From Thozetella sp. PMI_491 (Eukaryota; Ascomycota; Sordariomycetes; Chaetosphaeriales; Chaetosphaeriaceae): a stretch of DNA of 64,000 nucleotides. The stretch covers positions 62,001 to 126,000 of the forward strand of contig MU270022.1 in the NCBI GenBank assembly GCA_021432635.1, written 5' to 3'. Positions within the stretch are counted from its first letter, which is position 1; each line of letters begins with the position of its first letter. A program made the translations under genes and the position numbers. A model generated the notes under the pieces. The model searched no databases. It was not told where the DNA came from and worked only from the letters and a program-made list of their open reading frames with translations. Shown here in pieces: positions 42,794 through 55,021 of the stretch.

Positions 42794-45537
42794 GAGGATG
42801 CAGGATGAGTGCTGAAGTTGAGGGCAGAGAAAGCGAAGATGGATGAGAAAATCCTAGCAAGCCCTCCGCGATAGAAAAGTGGCGAGGGTAAGCGGCTAGG
42901 GAAGGACAAGGTGGGAATATGTAAATATATATATCTCCAAGGAGCACAATAAGCTGCCTTTGGATTCTACCCTCGAGAGAGGCGGTGAGATGTATGCCAA
43001 GGCAGGGGAGAGTGCCGAGGGAGAGGATAGGTGGATGGGAAGAGAACTGCGTAAGACGAAGAAGATGGCCAGCCTTGCAGACCAGGTCACGATGCCTTTT
43101 ATATTTACTTGTTTTGTACGTACAGAGCCGCAGGCGCCCTCCGGCGAGGAGGTGTCATCCGGCGTCAGGCAGCCAGACGGGCCCAAATTTTCGCTTCCAC
43201 GCCTGCAATACTCGGCCTGCCGCACAAGGCATCGCCGAAGCTTTGGACTGTGGCTGTTAATCGTGCCTAATGCATGCCCATCATCACTCACGGAGAGGTG
43301 TGGCGTGGCGGTGGGCGGAGGGGTAGCAGACACCCACACTGGCCTATAGCAGCTGGGAACGGCACTTGCAACGGCCACTGGGTGAGATCGCCTCCAAGGC
43401 GTGTTACTCATAGTGGGGACGGAGCCGTCTCCCTCCCCCCCTGTTATGGTCCTTTGAGCCTCTTCGACCCGTCTTTCGTTCGCTCCCTTCGACCTTCGAC
43501 TTCCCCACACACCCACCAACTCTCACCCACACCGAATCCCGTGCCATGACGCCAGACCAGCCTTATTGGGCGACTTGTACGTAGCTGTACATTGGACTGT
43601 ATCTGCCTCGCTCACAGCGCTGAAGAGATTGCTTTTCGCTGATGCCGATGCCGACGCCGACCCCGGACTCTTGGCGGCGGGTGTGTCTGGTGGATCCAGC
43701 CTTTGACCCTCGGGCGGCTCAAGTCTGATGCTGCCTGACACTGGGACGCGTCCGACGAGAAGAGGCAGCCACGCATCAGAGGTACAGCACCAGGCACGGC
43801 ACAAGCGGCGTAGTGCACTAGTAATCGTACGTCGCGATAGGCACCCGCCCCTGTTCATCTCGCCCAGGCGATCTCGGTGTCACTCACCCGCTTTCCCATG
43901 TGCCGCTGCACGGGACTCTATATGCCTTCCTTGCCAGGACTTGAACGATAGCGACGTAGAAGGCAGCCGAGCCGGTCAAGAGGATACCCCCTTGCATGTT
44001 ACTACGCAGCCGCGCCGCTCCGTCGCTAGTTTGCACGGGTGATCTGGCGCGGGCGGCGGCGACGCCGGAGTTTTACGAGGCATCCCGGTTCGGCGAGCGA
44101 CCGAGGGGTCACCGGAAAGTTAAGAGGGGGCCTCCTCCACTGAGCTTGGTGCGTTGTCAGGCGCGCCCGTGCCTGCGCCTTCCCGGGCAATATGCAAAAG
44201 CCTGCTCGCGGCATGCTGCATGTGTGCGGGACCCTGTGCGGCGCCGAATATATCCAAGTTCTGATTTAATTTTTGCGTCTGCGACGAGATGCGCGCTGTG
44301 AAGCGGAAAGGTAGCCCTCGCCATGCCCGATGCAAGCCGGGGGAAGGGTGGGGAGGCTGTGAGAAATTCCAGCTGCTCGGGTGCGGCTTGGCCACAGCAC
44401 GGGAGTTCCGGGGTTCTGTAGGCGAGGCCCTTAAGTTCCCCCCCCTCCCTTCCCCAGTGCCGTTGGTTCGCGGACCACCGGCCTGTGAGGGAGCACGGGG
44501 GACAGCAGGCCGCAAGGCTCCAGAACGAGGCAGCTTCCACACTGGGGTTTCCTAAAGTAGGCTAAGGTCCCTAATCTAGCTAATGTACGTTGACTGCACG
44601 GCGGCCATAGGCTATGTAACGGCGAGATGCAGCACAGCCACGGTCGTAATGGACTAATATGATGTACCGTACAGTAACATATTAGGGCTAAGAGGGAACC
44701 CACGGGACAGTCATGACAGCTGGAGACAGATGTGACCAAGAAATGAGCAAGGTGAGGACCCAATCGTCTTGAGACGAGCGCAACTGGCCACGGCGAGTTC
44801 TAGATGCCGAACCAACCTGTTGCCTAGCTCGCTCGAGCACGTTCGCGGTGAATCCCCTCACCCGATGACTCAAGCGATTGCCGAAGCCTTGTGCCGGTCT
44901 TCAGGCGATGGGTCCACCTTGGATCCAGTAGGCACCGTCCAAATGCAAAGCTAGGCGGAATAGCCTAGCAAGCCTGGGTAGACAAGATAGCTAATAGAGC
45001 ACGGCCTTCGAGCTATTAGGGACTTTGACGTTGCGTGGAAATTTGCCAACTCGCGCGAAGGCGATTGAGATCAATTGGTAGGTATTAACACAGCTCGCAC
45101 GCCTCACACAGCTGAGATGACCCGGCGACGAGTCTTTTTTTTAGGCGAGGGAGGAAAAAGAATATGCAATCATGTCCTTCCAGCGCCATTGGCTTCTCGT
45201 CACCCCCCCCCACATCCCCCCTGAACACCTTCTGGTCGTGTCGTCATTACAAGTTAAAAAATGTCGTCAAGATACATCATAACATAAGAGAAGCAGAAAA
45301 GAAGCAGACCCTTTTTCCAAACAGGAGACTGAGCTAATCGCTCGCGCGCTATTGTGTTGTCGTGCTGTTATGCCGTCGTCTTAGCCATGCGCTCATCCCA
45401 AGGGCAACATGAGGCCAGTATCCCAAGCCCAATGCCCCGTATTCCGCAAAACTCCAGAAATACCAGTCCCCGCGGCACGTACCCTCTCAGCAAAGTTTGA
45501 ACGCTGACGATACTGGTGAGTCAAGGAGGCAGCCGAG
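42794..45537. other. Intergenic, no supported gene
   Basis: About 2.7 kb between two minus-strand genes. A TATATATAT tract at about 42924-42932 may serve the AAA gene. A 207-codon minus frame (42896-43519) ends close to that promoter and has no domain. A run of C is at 45205-45214. I see no gene. Confidence 0.5.
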
Positions 45538-46395
45538 TTACTCCTCGCCGCCGCCGCCGCCGCCGCCACCACCACCACCACCACCGACACGCTGGGCGAA
45601 ATGGGGAGGAACGAACCCGCCGGGCACAGGTGGGCTACGCGTGAACGGTATCCCACCGGGCATCCCGCCTGGCATCCCGCCTGGCATCCCGCCGGGCATC
45701 CCGCCGGGCATCCCGCCAGCCATTTGGGGTCGTGGGGCAAACCCCGGGGGTATGCCCCCCGGGAACATGGGGCGACCCCCCGGGCCAAGCTGCACGAAGC
45801 CTGGGCCACCAGGACCACCAGGACCACCGGGACCACCAGGGCCGCCGGGACCGCCGGGGTGCGGCATCCCACCGGGTGGAGGCATGCCTCCCGGGCGGAA
45901 CATTCCCGGTGGTGGCATCCCGCCCGGTCCGGGGCGCGGCGGCGGGGGGACGAACCCACCGCCTCCCTCACTCTCGGTATCAGAGTCATCCACGTCGTCG
46001 TTCCAATCATCGCGGCGCGAGGGACGTGACCGCCGGCTCTTAGACTTCTTGGAGCGGGTAGAGGCCGGTTTGTCATACTCCCAGTAGCTCCTTGCCGTCT
46101 CGAGATAGTAGACTTCCACTTCCTTCCTCGGCCCGTTGGACCCCCAGGAGCTAAAGCTCCAACTGCTCGTGGCGTCATCTTCATAATCGTTGTACGTCGT
46201 CTCGACGACCCTGATCGTCTCGACGTCCCGTGGCCTCCTGCCGGTGAAGTAGATTAGAGCATCGATGGCTCCGCTCTTGGGTTTCTTGCGGTCCTTGTAG
46301 CGAACCGTACTCTTAGAGCTGGACTTGGACGATCGGGACCAGCCCGAGGAGCCCGAGGAGCCGGAGTGGCCCGAGGAGCTCGAGGACCTCGACAT
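45538..46395 (-). CDS. Gly/Pro-rich repeat protein with folded N-terminal half (285 aa)
   Basis: An intronless 285-aa frame of unknown function. Residues 1-35 are Ser/Gly-rich. Residues 36-120 look structured and are the likely conserved part (SGAIDALIYFTGRRPRDVET, RKEVEVYYLETARSYWEYDK). A basic segment (KKSKSRRSRPSRRDD) and an acidic one (DDVDDSDTESE) follow. The C-terminal 135 residues are low complexity: PPPxMxxPGG units, a collagen-like GPGGPGGPGGPGG run (about residues 182-198), a GGMPGGMPGGMPGGMPGG run encoded by a 12-bp tandem repeat, and a final poly-Gly encoded by CCG/CCA (minus-strand GGC/GGT) repeats. There is no signal peptide, so an extracellular collagen-like role is unlikely. 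The Pro/Gly-Met repeats recall RNA-binding or condensate-type proteins, but that is speculation. Confidence 0.7.
   Translation of the reverse strand: MSRSSSSSGHSGSSGSSGWSRSSKSSSKSTVRYKDRKKPKSGAIDALIYFTGRRPRDVETIRVVETTYNDYEDDATSSWSFSSWGSNGPRKEVEVYYLETARSYWEYDKPASTRSKKSKSRRSRPSRRDDWNDDVDDSDTESEGGGGFVPPPPRPGPGGMPPPGMFRPGGMPPPGGMPHPGGPGGPGGPGGPGGPGGPGFVQLGPGGRPMFPGGIPPGFAPRPQMAGGMPGGMPGGMPGGMPGGMPGGIPFTRSPPVPGGFVPPHFAQRVGGGGGGGGGGGGGEE
45541..45590. repeat. CCG/CCA trinucleotide repeat encoding poly-Gly
   Basis: About seven CCG followed by about six CCA units on the plus strand encode the C-terminal poly-Gly of the minus-strand protein. Confidence 0.85.
45655..45720. repeat. 12-bp tandem repeat encoding GGMP units
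   Basis: About five to six units of GGCATCCCGCCT / GGCATCCCGCCG on the plus strand, translated on the minus strand as repeated GGMP. A nearby set of 9-bp units (ACCACCAGG) at about 45808-45860 encodes repeated GGP. Confidence 0.85.
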
Positions 46396-49300
46396 GGTTG
46401 GTTCGACGTAGGTGAGACGCAGACGGTGAGGCGAAGTGAACTGGGTGCAGTTGTGTCAATCACACAGGCCAAGCCGGTGGCCTCTCTCTTGGTGACTTGG
46501 GCGACCAATTGTGTAGCTGGTGCAGCCCTACAAGCCCCTGGGCAAAACAGTCATGAGACTACAAGAAGATGGTTGTGTTCTTTTCACCGCGGAGGCCGGC
46601 TAGGAGGGGTATAGGATGGCGGGTGCGCCGGGCTCGAGGGGAAGGAGGGGGGAAAGTGCAGCGGCGAGGTTGAAGAGGAAGGGGGAGAAGGAGATCCTCT
46701 CTGGCCCCTCCCTCCGGGGCGAGCTGATTGTAAATATGTAGGTCGCCTTGGCGGCGCAGAGGGACGCCCGCTTTCTTTACCTTAGCTCGCATGTAGGTAA
46801 GAGTAGAGAGGGGGATCAGCTTCGCCCGGGCAAACGTGAGCAAGGCTGCAGAGCGACCGCGGGTGCGCGGGTACTTGGGATGTACACGTCCTCCAGGATC
46901 CAAGATGTTAGTGTGCTCACCGTGGGGTCAAGGCCAAAAGACCCTTGTCACGTTAACAGAGCCACGCCATCCTTGAGGACGTGTGTATGTCCCGCATTGG
47001 GGATCGAGAGCATGCAGGGCGCAGGACGTGGAGAACACAACGCCGACTACTGGCGAATAGGCTCAGCGTCCCCCTCTGCAGGCCTTTCTTTTGGCCCCCC
47101 CGGAGGCTCAAATGAAGACGAGACCTGGCTTGGTAGGACCGGGCGCCGAGAGGGGCAGGCTGGCGCCTCAGGGCTACAGAAGCTGGGCACAGGTAGCTGC
47201 CCTCTCAGGAGCAGACGCGGCCCACCATCGTTATCACGCAGCGGACGCGGGTACGCCCTGTTTCTGAGGGGCAGAGCGCTGACAGGCTGTCCTGCACCAA
47301 CCCGAGCACTGCATGTCAATGTGCAGAATGGTAAAGCGGTCAGGACTATCCGGGACCTAGGAAGTGCCGCTTCTGGCTAGCAATTGGCCCGCACCGAAGT
47401 GCACGAGAGGCTGCAGAGGCATTGCAGGCCCTCTAGACAAAAAATAGGACGGGACGAGAGGAAAGCGAGCCGGCCCATGTCACCCGAGAAACAGCACGCC
47501 CGCAGGATACAGGAAGCGGGAGCAGCAGGTCCTGCTCGGGGTGCGAAAGAGCCGGCGGAGGGGGTGGACCCCGCGGAGGCTGTTGGGCGTGCTGACCGGC
47601 CGGCGACAGCCTACTAGCTACGGCGGGCCGAGTAGGCTGGCCTGGCTGAATGGGAGGGTTTCCCAGGTGGCCGGCTGGAGAGAGAGAGAGAGGGTGAAAA
47701 AAAAAACGCTTGGACAGCCGGGAATGGCTGGGTGGTACGGTACATAACACGTACTAGATGGAGATCGCTGCGCGACGTCGAGAGTGGGTGGGCAGGCTCT
47801 CTGGATGCGTTGGATGATCGGATCGTGCTTGGACGCCAGCCTGGTGGTCGCCCCTCCCACTCCCCTCCCCTCCATCTTCATCAAGCCGTTGCACCAAACG
47901 CAGTGCGATCATGGTGTGAAGGTGAAACTGTCCGACGGGGCGAGCTTGGCTGCGTCGTGCAGAGTGAGGCTGCCTTTTTTTTTTCTTCCCACCCTTCTCG
48001 ATCTTCGGGCCTGATCCAATCCTGCTTGGACGAACTGCCGAATGGGAAAAGAAAGACGAGAGTCGCTAGCGAGCTGCGGGAGGCCGTGATGAGAACGGTG
48101 ATGGGCCAATGGGCCGCATGCGACACGCGTTTACCTGGCATCCAATCGATCCAGAGAAGGCTTCACCGTCGACAAGTCTTGACAACCTACGAATCTACGG
48201 GGACCAGGCCGTGGGCCGTGGGCCGTAGGCTGCATACCTTATGCAGAGCAAATGGAAGTCGATGCACGGCCGGGCAGTGAGGCAGGCCAGGTTTCGCGCA
48301 TCTGTAGCGATAAGTGTGTCAGCGAAGGTGTCCGTGAGGAGAGTGTCCCTTCCACGCCCATACACCTTGGCGCACCTCTGGGCTTTCTTTCCACGGGCTT
48401 CGTCTGGGCTTCGCCTGCTCCTGTTCACGGGAGCCGGGACGATCCCGTGTTCGCCTCCCCCACAGTCTGAAAAAGGGAAAGGCTGGTGTTAACTAGCGGC
48501 GGCATACGCCACTCCACCACGAGGGAAACTGGCGGCGATCCTCTCGTCCGGACAAACACCGTGTCCAAGCTCGTCCGAGCGATGTATGCAGCGGTACGTA
48601 CGTGCATCGAGGATCGCCATTCCTGGCCGCCCTCGCCGTCTCCAGAATGCAACAACCCAAACACCATTGCGCCTGTTGCTGCCTCCTCCCTCTCTCTCCC
48701 CCCTCCATCTTTTCTCGCCGTATCGCACTCTTTGGCTTGAGGCCCACAAGGCTCCCAATGCCTGCGATACCCGCTATGCCTGCTTCAGCTGCAGCCCCGT
48801 TCGGAAGGGAGGGGCGAGGGGAAAGGCGAGAGAGGGGAATGTATGTAGGCAAGGTAATTGTGACTCAAGATAGCCAATATGCGGCACTTAGGACCTCCGC
48901 TAAAGTAGAAAACGACCTATTGAGGCTCTCTCTCTCTGGCTGTCTCGGAGACGAACCCAGGCTTCCGGGGAAGGCGGAGGAGGTTTTTCCACCCTTGAGA
49001 GCATACTCAGGAGGGAAGGTCGCACATGCCCTGTCTCCCTTGAGGAGAAGCGCCCGCAATTGGCAGTCACATTAGCTGTTCGTTTTTGTCAGTCAGTCGT
49101 CGGCCGCCCGCTCGCGTGCAGGCATCTCCAAATGGGTCTATCAGTTATCAGCCTGCGGCGCCCGCCGCTAGCTGCGATCCCTTAGGAACAGACCAAACCG
49201 CAACCCTGCTCATCACGGGTTGGTGTGGCGCAAAACTGGTCGAGGTACGGTGCATACCTGTGTATTTCGTGGTCTGGACTCTTTCAATGCCGTGCGTAAA

Positions 49301-52300
49301 TAGCACCTTGCAGCTTGACGTGGTTCGGACGATGAGCCTGTTGGCCTCGCTCAGAATCTGGAGTGATGACGGTGCTGACCACCAAATTTGAGCGAGCAAT
49401 GGGCACTGTTCCTTATGTCGTATACAAAGTACGTATAATAGGTTACGTGATCCACCTTGTATCGGAGGATAATCCTAATACTACCTCGCCCTGTCTGTAC
49501 ATGCATGACTGAGGAGAGAAGGGAAGGGAAAGAGTTTCTGGAAGCTAGGTTCAATCATGGACCGCGTGGGCGAACCCTACAAGGAGACGAAGGGGGGGTT
49601 ACGGGAGGGTATGCCGTTTCTACGACTCGCTTGACTAGGGAGTTGCTCATCGGCCTCAGAGTCGGACCACTCTTTTTGTTTCAAGAGGCACGGGAATACG
49701 GCCATGGGCTTCCGGAGCACTACTTTACAGTACTACACACAGGTGATAAGAGGACTACATAGTTGATAGGGCGTATCAATCTGCAACAACGGCGGTGCAG
49801 AAGGGCCGTTGGCACGATGGCTACTGTGATCCCCCATACCGACTAGTAGTTCGTCTAACCCGGAGTAAGCCCTTTCCATTTTGGATGCTCTCGTCAGATG
49901 GGTGGTGCGCCGATTGAGCCGAAGCCCCCGTCTGTGGTAGGCTGCTTGCGAATTCGGCCCCGGCGCACGGTCCGTGCCAGCAACGTCGAGCGACAGAGGC
50001 CATCTTCCGCTGGCGACCGAACGCCCAGTGCAATTCCAGCTCGCTGCGAGACCGTGAGCCTCGAGAGATGACGCGCATTACCACCGTCACGTTATGAGCG
50101 AGGGGGGAGGGAGGCCGGGTGCCAAAATAGGCGGGCTAGAAGGGCGGAGGAAACAGCAAACGGTTTCTTTGCCACGCAGCCGTCTCAGGAACGGGTGAGA
50201 CTACCTCTTTCGGGGAGCCCACTCACACCGCAAGCCCATGCTGAAAGGCTGGCGCGACGCGCGCGACTTGAGGCAAAGACCTCCTGCTTCACGACTCGCC
50301 CAAGAGTGCTTTTTGGTTTCCAAACCCTGGAGGCTCCGCTGTGTCAAAAAGTTAAACTCCAACGCCGAGTCGGCCGCCGCCAGGGTTCGCTTGCCTCAAC
50401 CTCGACCCCTACCCTGACCCTGGTAAGCAGAGTGTGCCAAACGGTAAACCTCATCCTCACCCTCCCCTCCTTCCAGAGGCAAGCTGGTGGTGGGCTCAGC
50501 AGGTCGCCATTGGACCTGGCTGCCCTCGACCGCCTCTCCACCCCTACGCTAATGTGACGGGCCTGCCCGGGTCGGTTACGGAGTACATACTTTTGATGCT
50601 CTAAATTTAATCGACACTCCGGTGGGATGGAGTCGGCGGGCTTGCCATCGTGCCGTGCTCCATTTTTTACCACCTCGGAGGAGCACTTTCTGGCTCTCGT
50701 CCTCTTTAGCAAGTTGCACAATCCATTATTAGGCTCAACTCAATCGCAGGCTGGGGAAGCGAATCTTGATGCGGGGGTGTATATTGGCAGCTCTCTTCCG
50801 GACAGTGCTCTTAGATTGCCGGAGAATGCCCCCCTTGCCTTCCATCCAAAGAGAGGCGCTGGCCTCTCCTCCTCCTCCTGTTCCCGGTCTCTCTGGTCCC
50901 CCGTCAGCCACGGACGATTGACTTGTGCATTCTGCGATGAAAACCTTGCGGGCGCGTTGGCGTAGTGTCTGCACACCCATTCATTCCCCAGGAAGGGAGT
51001 GTCGCCCCCTCCTCCCGACTGTAATGTAAGGTAGCACTTTGTACTTGGTGTACGGTACTGTGCGAAACGCGGTGCACTGGGCCTTGTCGCACATTCCTCG
51101 GGGGGTCTGGCGGGGGCAAAACACCTGGCTGGGGTGGTGTGCTCGGCGCGGCAGCGCAACTGATTTCGGCCTTCCTGCTGCAATGGCCGCACCAGGCTGT
51201 TTCCTCTTGGAGGGCAATGCAACCGCGAGGGAACCACGGTTGCAGACGGGGGCTCATGGGAAAAGAGCGAGGAAAGAGAGAAGAAGCGAAAGAAGCGAGA
51301 GAAGCGAGAGAAACACGAGCGAGGGTTCGATTGGCATTCAAGACGTCGCATGAAAGTTGCGACGATCATGAATCTATCTTCAGAAGCCAGAATAGGGGCC
51401 GCCTTGGCAGCGTGTGGCACCCTCGCCAGGTCGCCTGGGCCCCCGGGAAGTGGCGCCGCCCGCTACAGTACCCCGTACTGTTCATACTATGTAATTATTA
51501 GATAGACAAGCACCATGCTAACACCTGCCGTGAAGGAACGCAAAAGACGCACTACCGAATACGCACAGTACCGCCGAGCGAGACAGCGACAGGGCATTGC
51601 TTGCAGGCGTTGCTACCCCGGTACCTCGACTTCCTGCGGGTGTGTCGCGCTGGCGGCTGGTCTCGCCTTAACCGACACCGAGGATCGTAAAACGCACAGC
51701 ATGCTGCGGCACATGCCGGGCTAGCGACCGACACGGTGCCATACACTGTGCACTAGCACTCCATCGCCTCTGATGTCGAGCCTAGATCTCTCTGCCGACC
51801 AGGGCCTTTTTTTCGCACGGCGACGGACCAGAGAAGCCGGCTCCACCAGGACAAATCTTGAAAGACAAGGACGCCATGGCACGCTAATAAGTAGCCCGCC
51901 AATCAGGCGTGGCGCTGGGGGCCCCTATCCCAGTCCGAAACCCCAGCCAGGCTTGCATTGGTTCCTGGATTGCCCCAAGGCCCCTGTCTCCGCCCACTAC
52001 TATGTACCACTCGGCTGTTCAGTCTCGCTGGAGACGGGGTGGAGGAGGTATGGTGGTAGCCAGGAGGACCGGTCTGGGTTTTGTCTGAGGGTGATTCCCC
52101 CCCCCCCCCCCTCCCCAGTAATCGCCCCAGATGGCCCGGACGGACTTACTGACTGACGGAGACCATTGACACGCCACACACAACTCACACTCTCTCACTC
52201 CCTCTACACATTTCAACACGCTCCTTACCGGATACAAACCGACTGCGATCGACGAGGACGACGCCGCCCGGGTGCTAAAGGATATTTGTGCAATTGACTA

Positions 52301-52519
52301 CCGAAGCCCACCCAGCACGCTAAGCAGAGCAGGACCCAACCGCCGTGCCAGCGCGGGAAAGGGCAATTCAGGGGAGGGGGACAAAACCGATCCGAGACCT
52401 CGCGAAGGTCCGAGGAATCCATCGACTGCGAATTGATGGTGGTGGCCCGCTCGTTTTGGTGAACCAACGCTGCGGTGTCAGGACCGCCCCAGCCCACGGC
52501 GGCAGCAGCAACATTCACC
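46396..52519. other. 6.1 kb region with no convincing gene
   Basis: This lies between two divergently oriented genes. The longest frames (46748-47380, 210 codons; 50740-51420, 226 codons on the minus strand) have irregular composition, overlap opposite-strand frames and show no domain or intron structure I can support. Contents include an AG run at 47677-47690, A and T homopolymers (47697-47706 and 47977-47988), a GAAGCGA-type repeat at about 51284-51310, an ACGGAGTACATAC element at 50578-50590, and a 15-C run ending CTCCCCAG at 52097-52118 in the likely leader of the downstream gene. Confidence 0.5.
51284..51310. repeat. Degenerate GAAGCGA(A/G)A repeat
   Basis: Three imperfect copies of a 9-10 bp GAAGCGARA unit within a purine-rich stretch. 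Confidence 0.6.
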
Positions 52520-54924
52520 ATGGCGTCCAGCGACAACAAGACGAACCTGCCCGACCGGCGGGTGTCGACGAGAAACTCGGTACGGGTATCGGTTCACGGG
52601 GAGGAAGACCAGGAAGTCATCGCAGGCGCCATCTCGGACGGCTTCAGGCCGATGATGCCTCCAGTTGCGTCCGACCTGGGAACGCCATCGTCATCGACCA
52701 CGACCGTCTCGATCCCGACCGTGTACTCCGCCGAAAGCGAAGCGACATCCTCGCAATCGCCACCACAGAAGAACCGACCGTCCAGCATCGCGAAGCCACC
52801 TAGGCCGCACCATGATTCATTATCGCTGCGACACGATGGCGGAATGGGCGCCATACAGGAAGGCGGCTTGGCCAGGACAGTGTCCATTTCCACCGACTCC
52901 ACAGGGCCGTTTCTCCGGAACGAAGGTCCATACCAAGGGCCATCGGGGCCCTCTCACCCCTATCAGATGTATCCCCAAAACGTGCGGACGCGGACTCTCA
53001 GCGTTGCCACTTCTTCTACCGGACCATCTCCGGAATCCTCCTACACTGGGCCCCGGGGCCCAACCCATCCCTATGGGATGTACCCGCAAGGTACTGCCTC
53101 GGAGCCGAATAACGTCATGGCCGCCGCCATTCCGGTCGGGTTCAATAACGTTGGCGCTCAGTATCAACGTCGCCTCGGCCCCGAGGGTGAGGAGATGGCC
53201 GACATGATCGGACCTGATGGCCACACCGAGCAACTACCCCCCTACACCAGATACCCCGAAGAAGCCTATTCTAGGAAAGCGAGTGACGTTGAAAATGGCC
53301 GAGTGCCTCCTTTGGGAGCGGGGGCTGTAGTTGCCGGAATCAGCACGGCCGCAGCAGTCGGGTCCGCCGCGAGCGCGCCCAGCACCATTCCAGGGGCTGG
53401 CGGCCTGGGCTTGGCGACCCGGAATCCCGAATTTGAGTCTACCGATGACCTCGGGTCTCCACATTCGCGGTACTCGACCCGGAGCTTCCCTGTCTCATCC
53501 GGATCGAGCCATCACGAACCAGAGAGTGCGGCAGCGGCGGTGACGTCGGAGAAGGGTAAGGCGCTCAAGCCATGGCAGTTGTGGATGAGGAGGAGATTAT
53601 GGGGAATCGTTCCCTATTGGGCCATCTGCCTGACCTTGGCGGTCTTGGCATTGATGGCTATCATATTGGGAACTGTGGTTGGCACGCTGCTGAGCAAGCA
53701 TAAGAAGCCACCCAACATCAAGCCGTAAGTGATGCTCATTTGTCGTATCGTCCACGCTCAACAACGCTAATCCATTTGTGCAGCGAATCCGACACCGCCA
53801 TGACGACTACCGTTACTTATGATGCCACACCAATACCTACGCCTACCGATCTTCCTCCCCTCGCCACGGGAACCTTCGGGCTGCCGTTGATGTCTAATCG
53901 CGTGTCGAGCACCTGCTTCAACGACACCCAGCAGTCCCAAGCATGGAGCTGCAGCATAGTCATGTCGGGGCTGTACCTGACAGTGCTGAAAGACCCTGGC
54001 TCCTCCTCCCCAGGCGACTACTCCGTAAACATCGACTGTAATCGATCCCTCACCATTCAGAATAACGTATACTCGTACGGCGAGCAGCCGCCCATCTTCC
54101 CCAACCCGAAACCCTTACCCATGGAACTCGTCAACGACACGTACGAGCCATCTCGCGGTCCTGCTTGGTTCCGTATGATGGCGTACAACAAGACCATCAT
54201 CATCCCTGACAACGCTCTCGCCCCGTCGGTATTTAATGGCCAGAAGCGCGGGGTGTCGAATTCGTTCCGCATGGGGCCTGATGACTTTAAGCGCAAGGGG
54301 GTTGCCCAGATCGGCGACAAGCCCTGGATCTGCACCTGGCCCGACACATTCCTCGAGCTCTTCATCTATCCTGTCCAGAACTCGAGCTGGAACCGGCCCC
54401 CACCTATGCCAAACTCAGGCAGTGACGGCGGTTCGACCTCGGGACCCCCGCCCACGTCGACCTCGAGCAGCGGGAACCCTCACGCGGCCAACACTGGCAG
54501 TCCCGGAACCAATACTATTACCACAGCCCCGACCCCGACTGGCTTTGGCGGCAAGACTTATACAACATCTTCTGCCTCTGCCGCTTCCGTTTCTTCGTCG
54601 GTCTCCATGTTCCCGAGCGACCAAGGAGGTCCCTCGCCTCCGCCACCGTACCCCAGGGTGATCAAGCTGGAGGAGCGTCGGATCAGTGGCTCGCCCCCTG
54701 CGACTTGTGTCCAGGTCGAGATCAAGGATCCCGGTAGGCCGGCGGTTCCGGTCAAAGACAAAGACGGCAATGATGTTACCATCACGATTGCCGAGACCCT
54801 CCCGCCGCAGTCGAGCATGGCAATGACTGATCTCTCCCTGGACGGGGAAGAGAAACGATCCCTTTACAACCGGGACGCAGGTGCAGACCTTAGCCAATGC
54901 GGCTGCATCTGGTTCCTCACCTGA
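52520..54924 (+). CDS. Fungal single-pass membrane protein (DUF7820-like)
   Basis: A 781-aa protein from exons 52520-53724 and 53784-54924 (intron 59 bp, GTAAGT...GCAG). I chose ATG 52520 (CACCATGG), since the longer frame needs a GTG. Residues 1-360 are disordered and Ser/Pro/Gly-rich, with a 35-residue duplicated block (119-153 and 158-190, both ending GPxGPxHPYxMYPQ). One membrane helix lies at about 366-391 (IVPYWAICLTLAVLALMAII), preceded by MRRR. The C-terminal half has a Cys-containing folded region (STCFNDTQQSQAWSCSIVMS, VNIDCNRSLTI, KPWICTWPDTFLELFIYPVQ), a Ser/Thr/Pro-rich linker, and ends SQCGCIWFLT. Positive residues before the helix predict a cytosolic N terminus and an extracellular or lumenal C-terminal domain. 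This architecture matches a common filamentous-fungal family of unknown function; the DUF number is recalled, not checked. Confidence 0.88.
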
Positions 54925-54984
54925 GCGGGCCCTGCCGTCTTCCAGTGGCCTTGCATATCATATATCTTTTCTCTCCCTCTCTCC

Positions 54985-55021
<37 letters not shown>

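Noticed and set aside
42896-43519. 207-codon minus-strand frame upstream of the BCS1-like gene
   Set aside because: It lies in that gene's promoter region, reads through the TATATATAT tract, and has no domain.
45497-46087. 196-codon plus-strand Pro-rich frame (PPGIPPGIPPG)
   Set aside because: It is the antisense reading of the Gly/Pro repeats of the minus-strand gene. The minus frame is longer, has an ATG and includes a non-repetitive folded half.
46748-47380. 210-codon frame in the 6.1 kb gene-poor region
   Set aside because: Composition is irregular, with no domain, no intron structure and overlapping frames on the other strand.
50740-51420. 226-codon minus-strand frame
   Set aside because: It contains the purine repeat read as RFSRFSRFFRFF-type low complexity and overlaps other frames. 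No recognisable domain was found.
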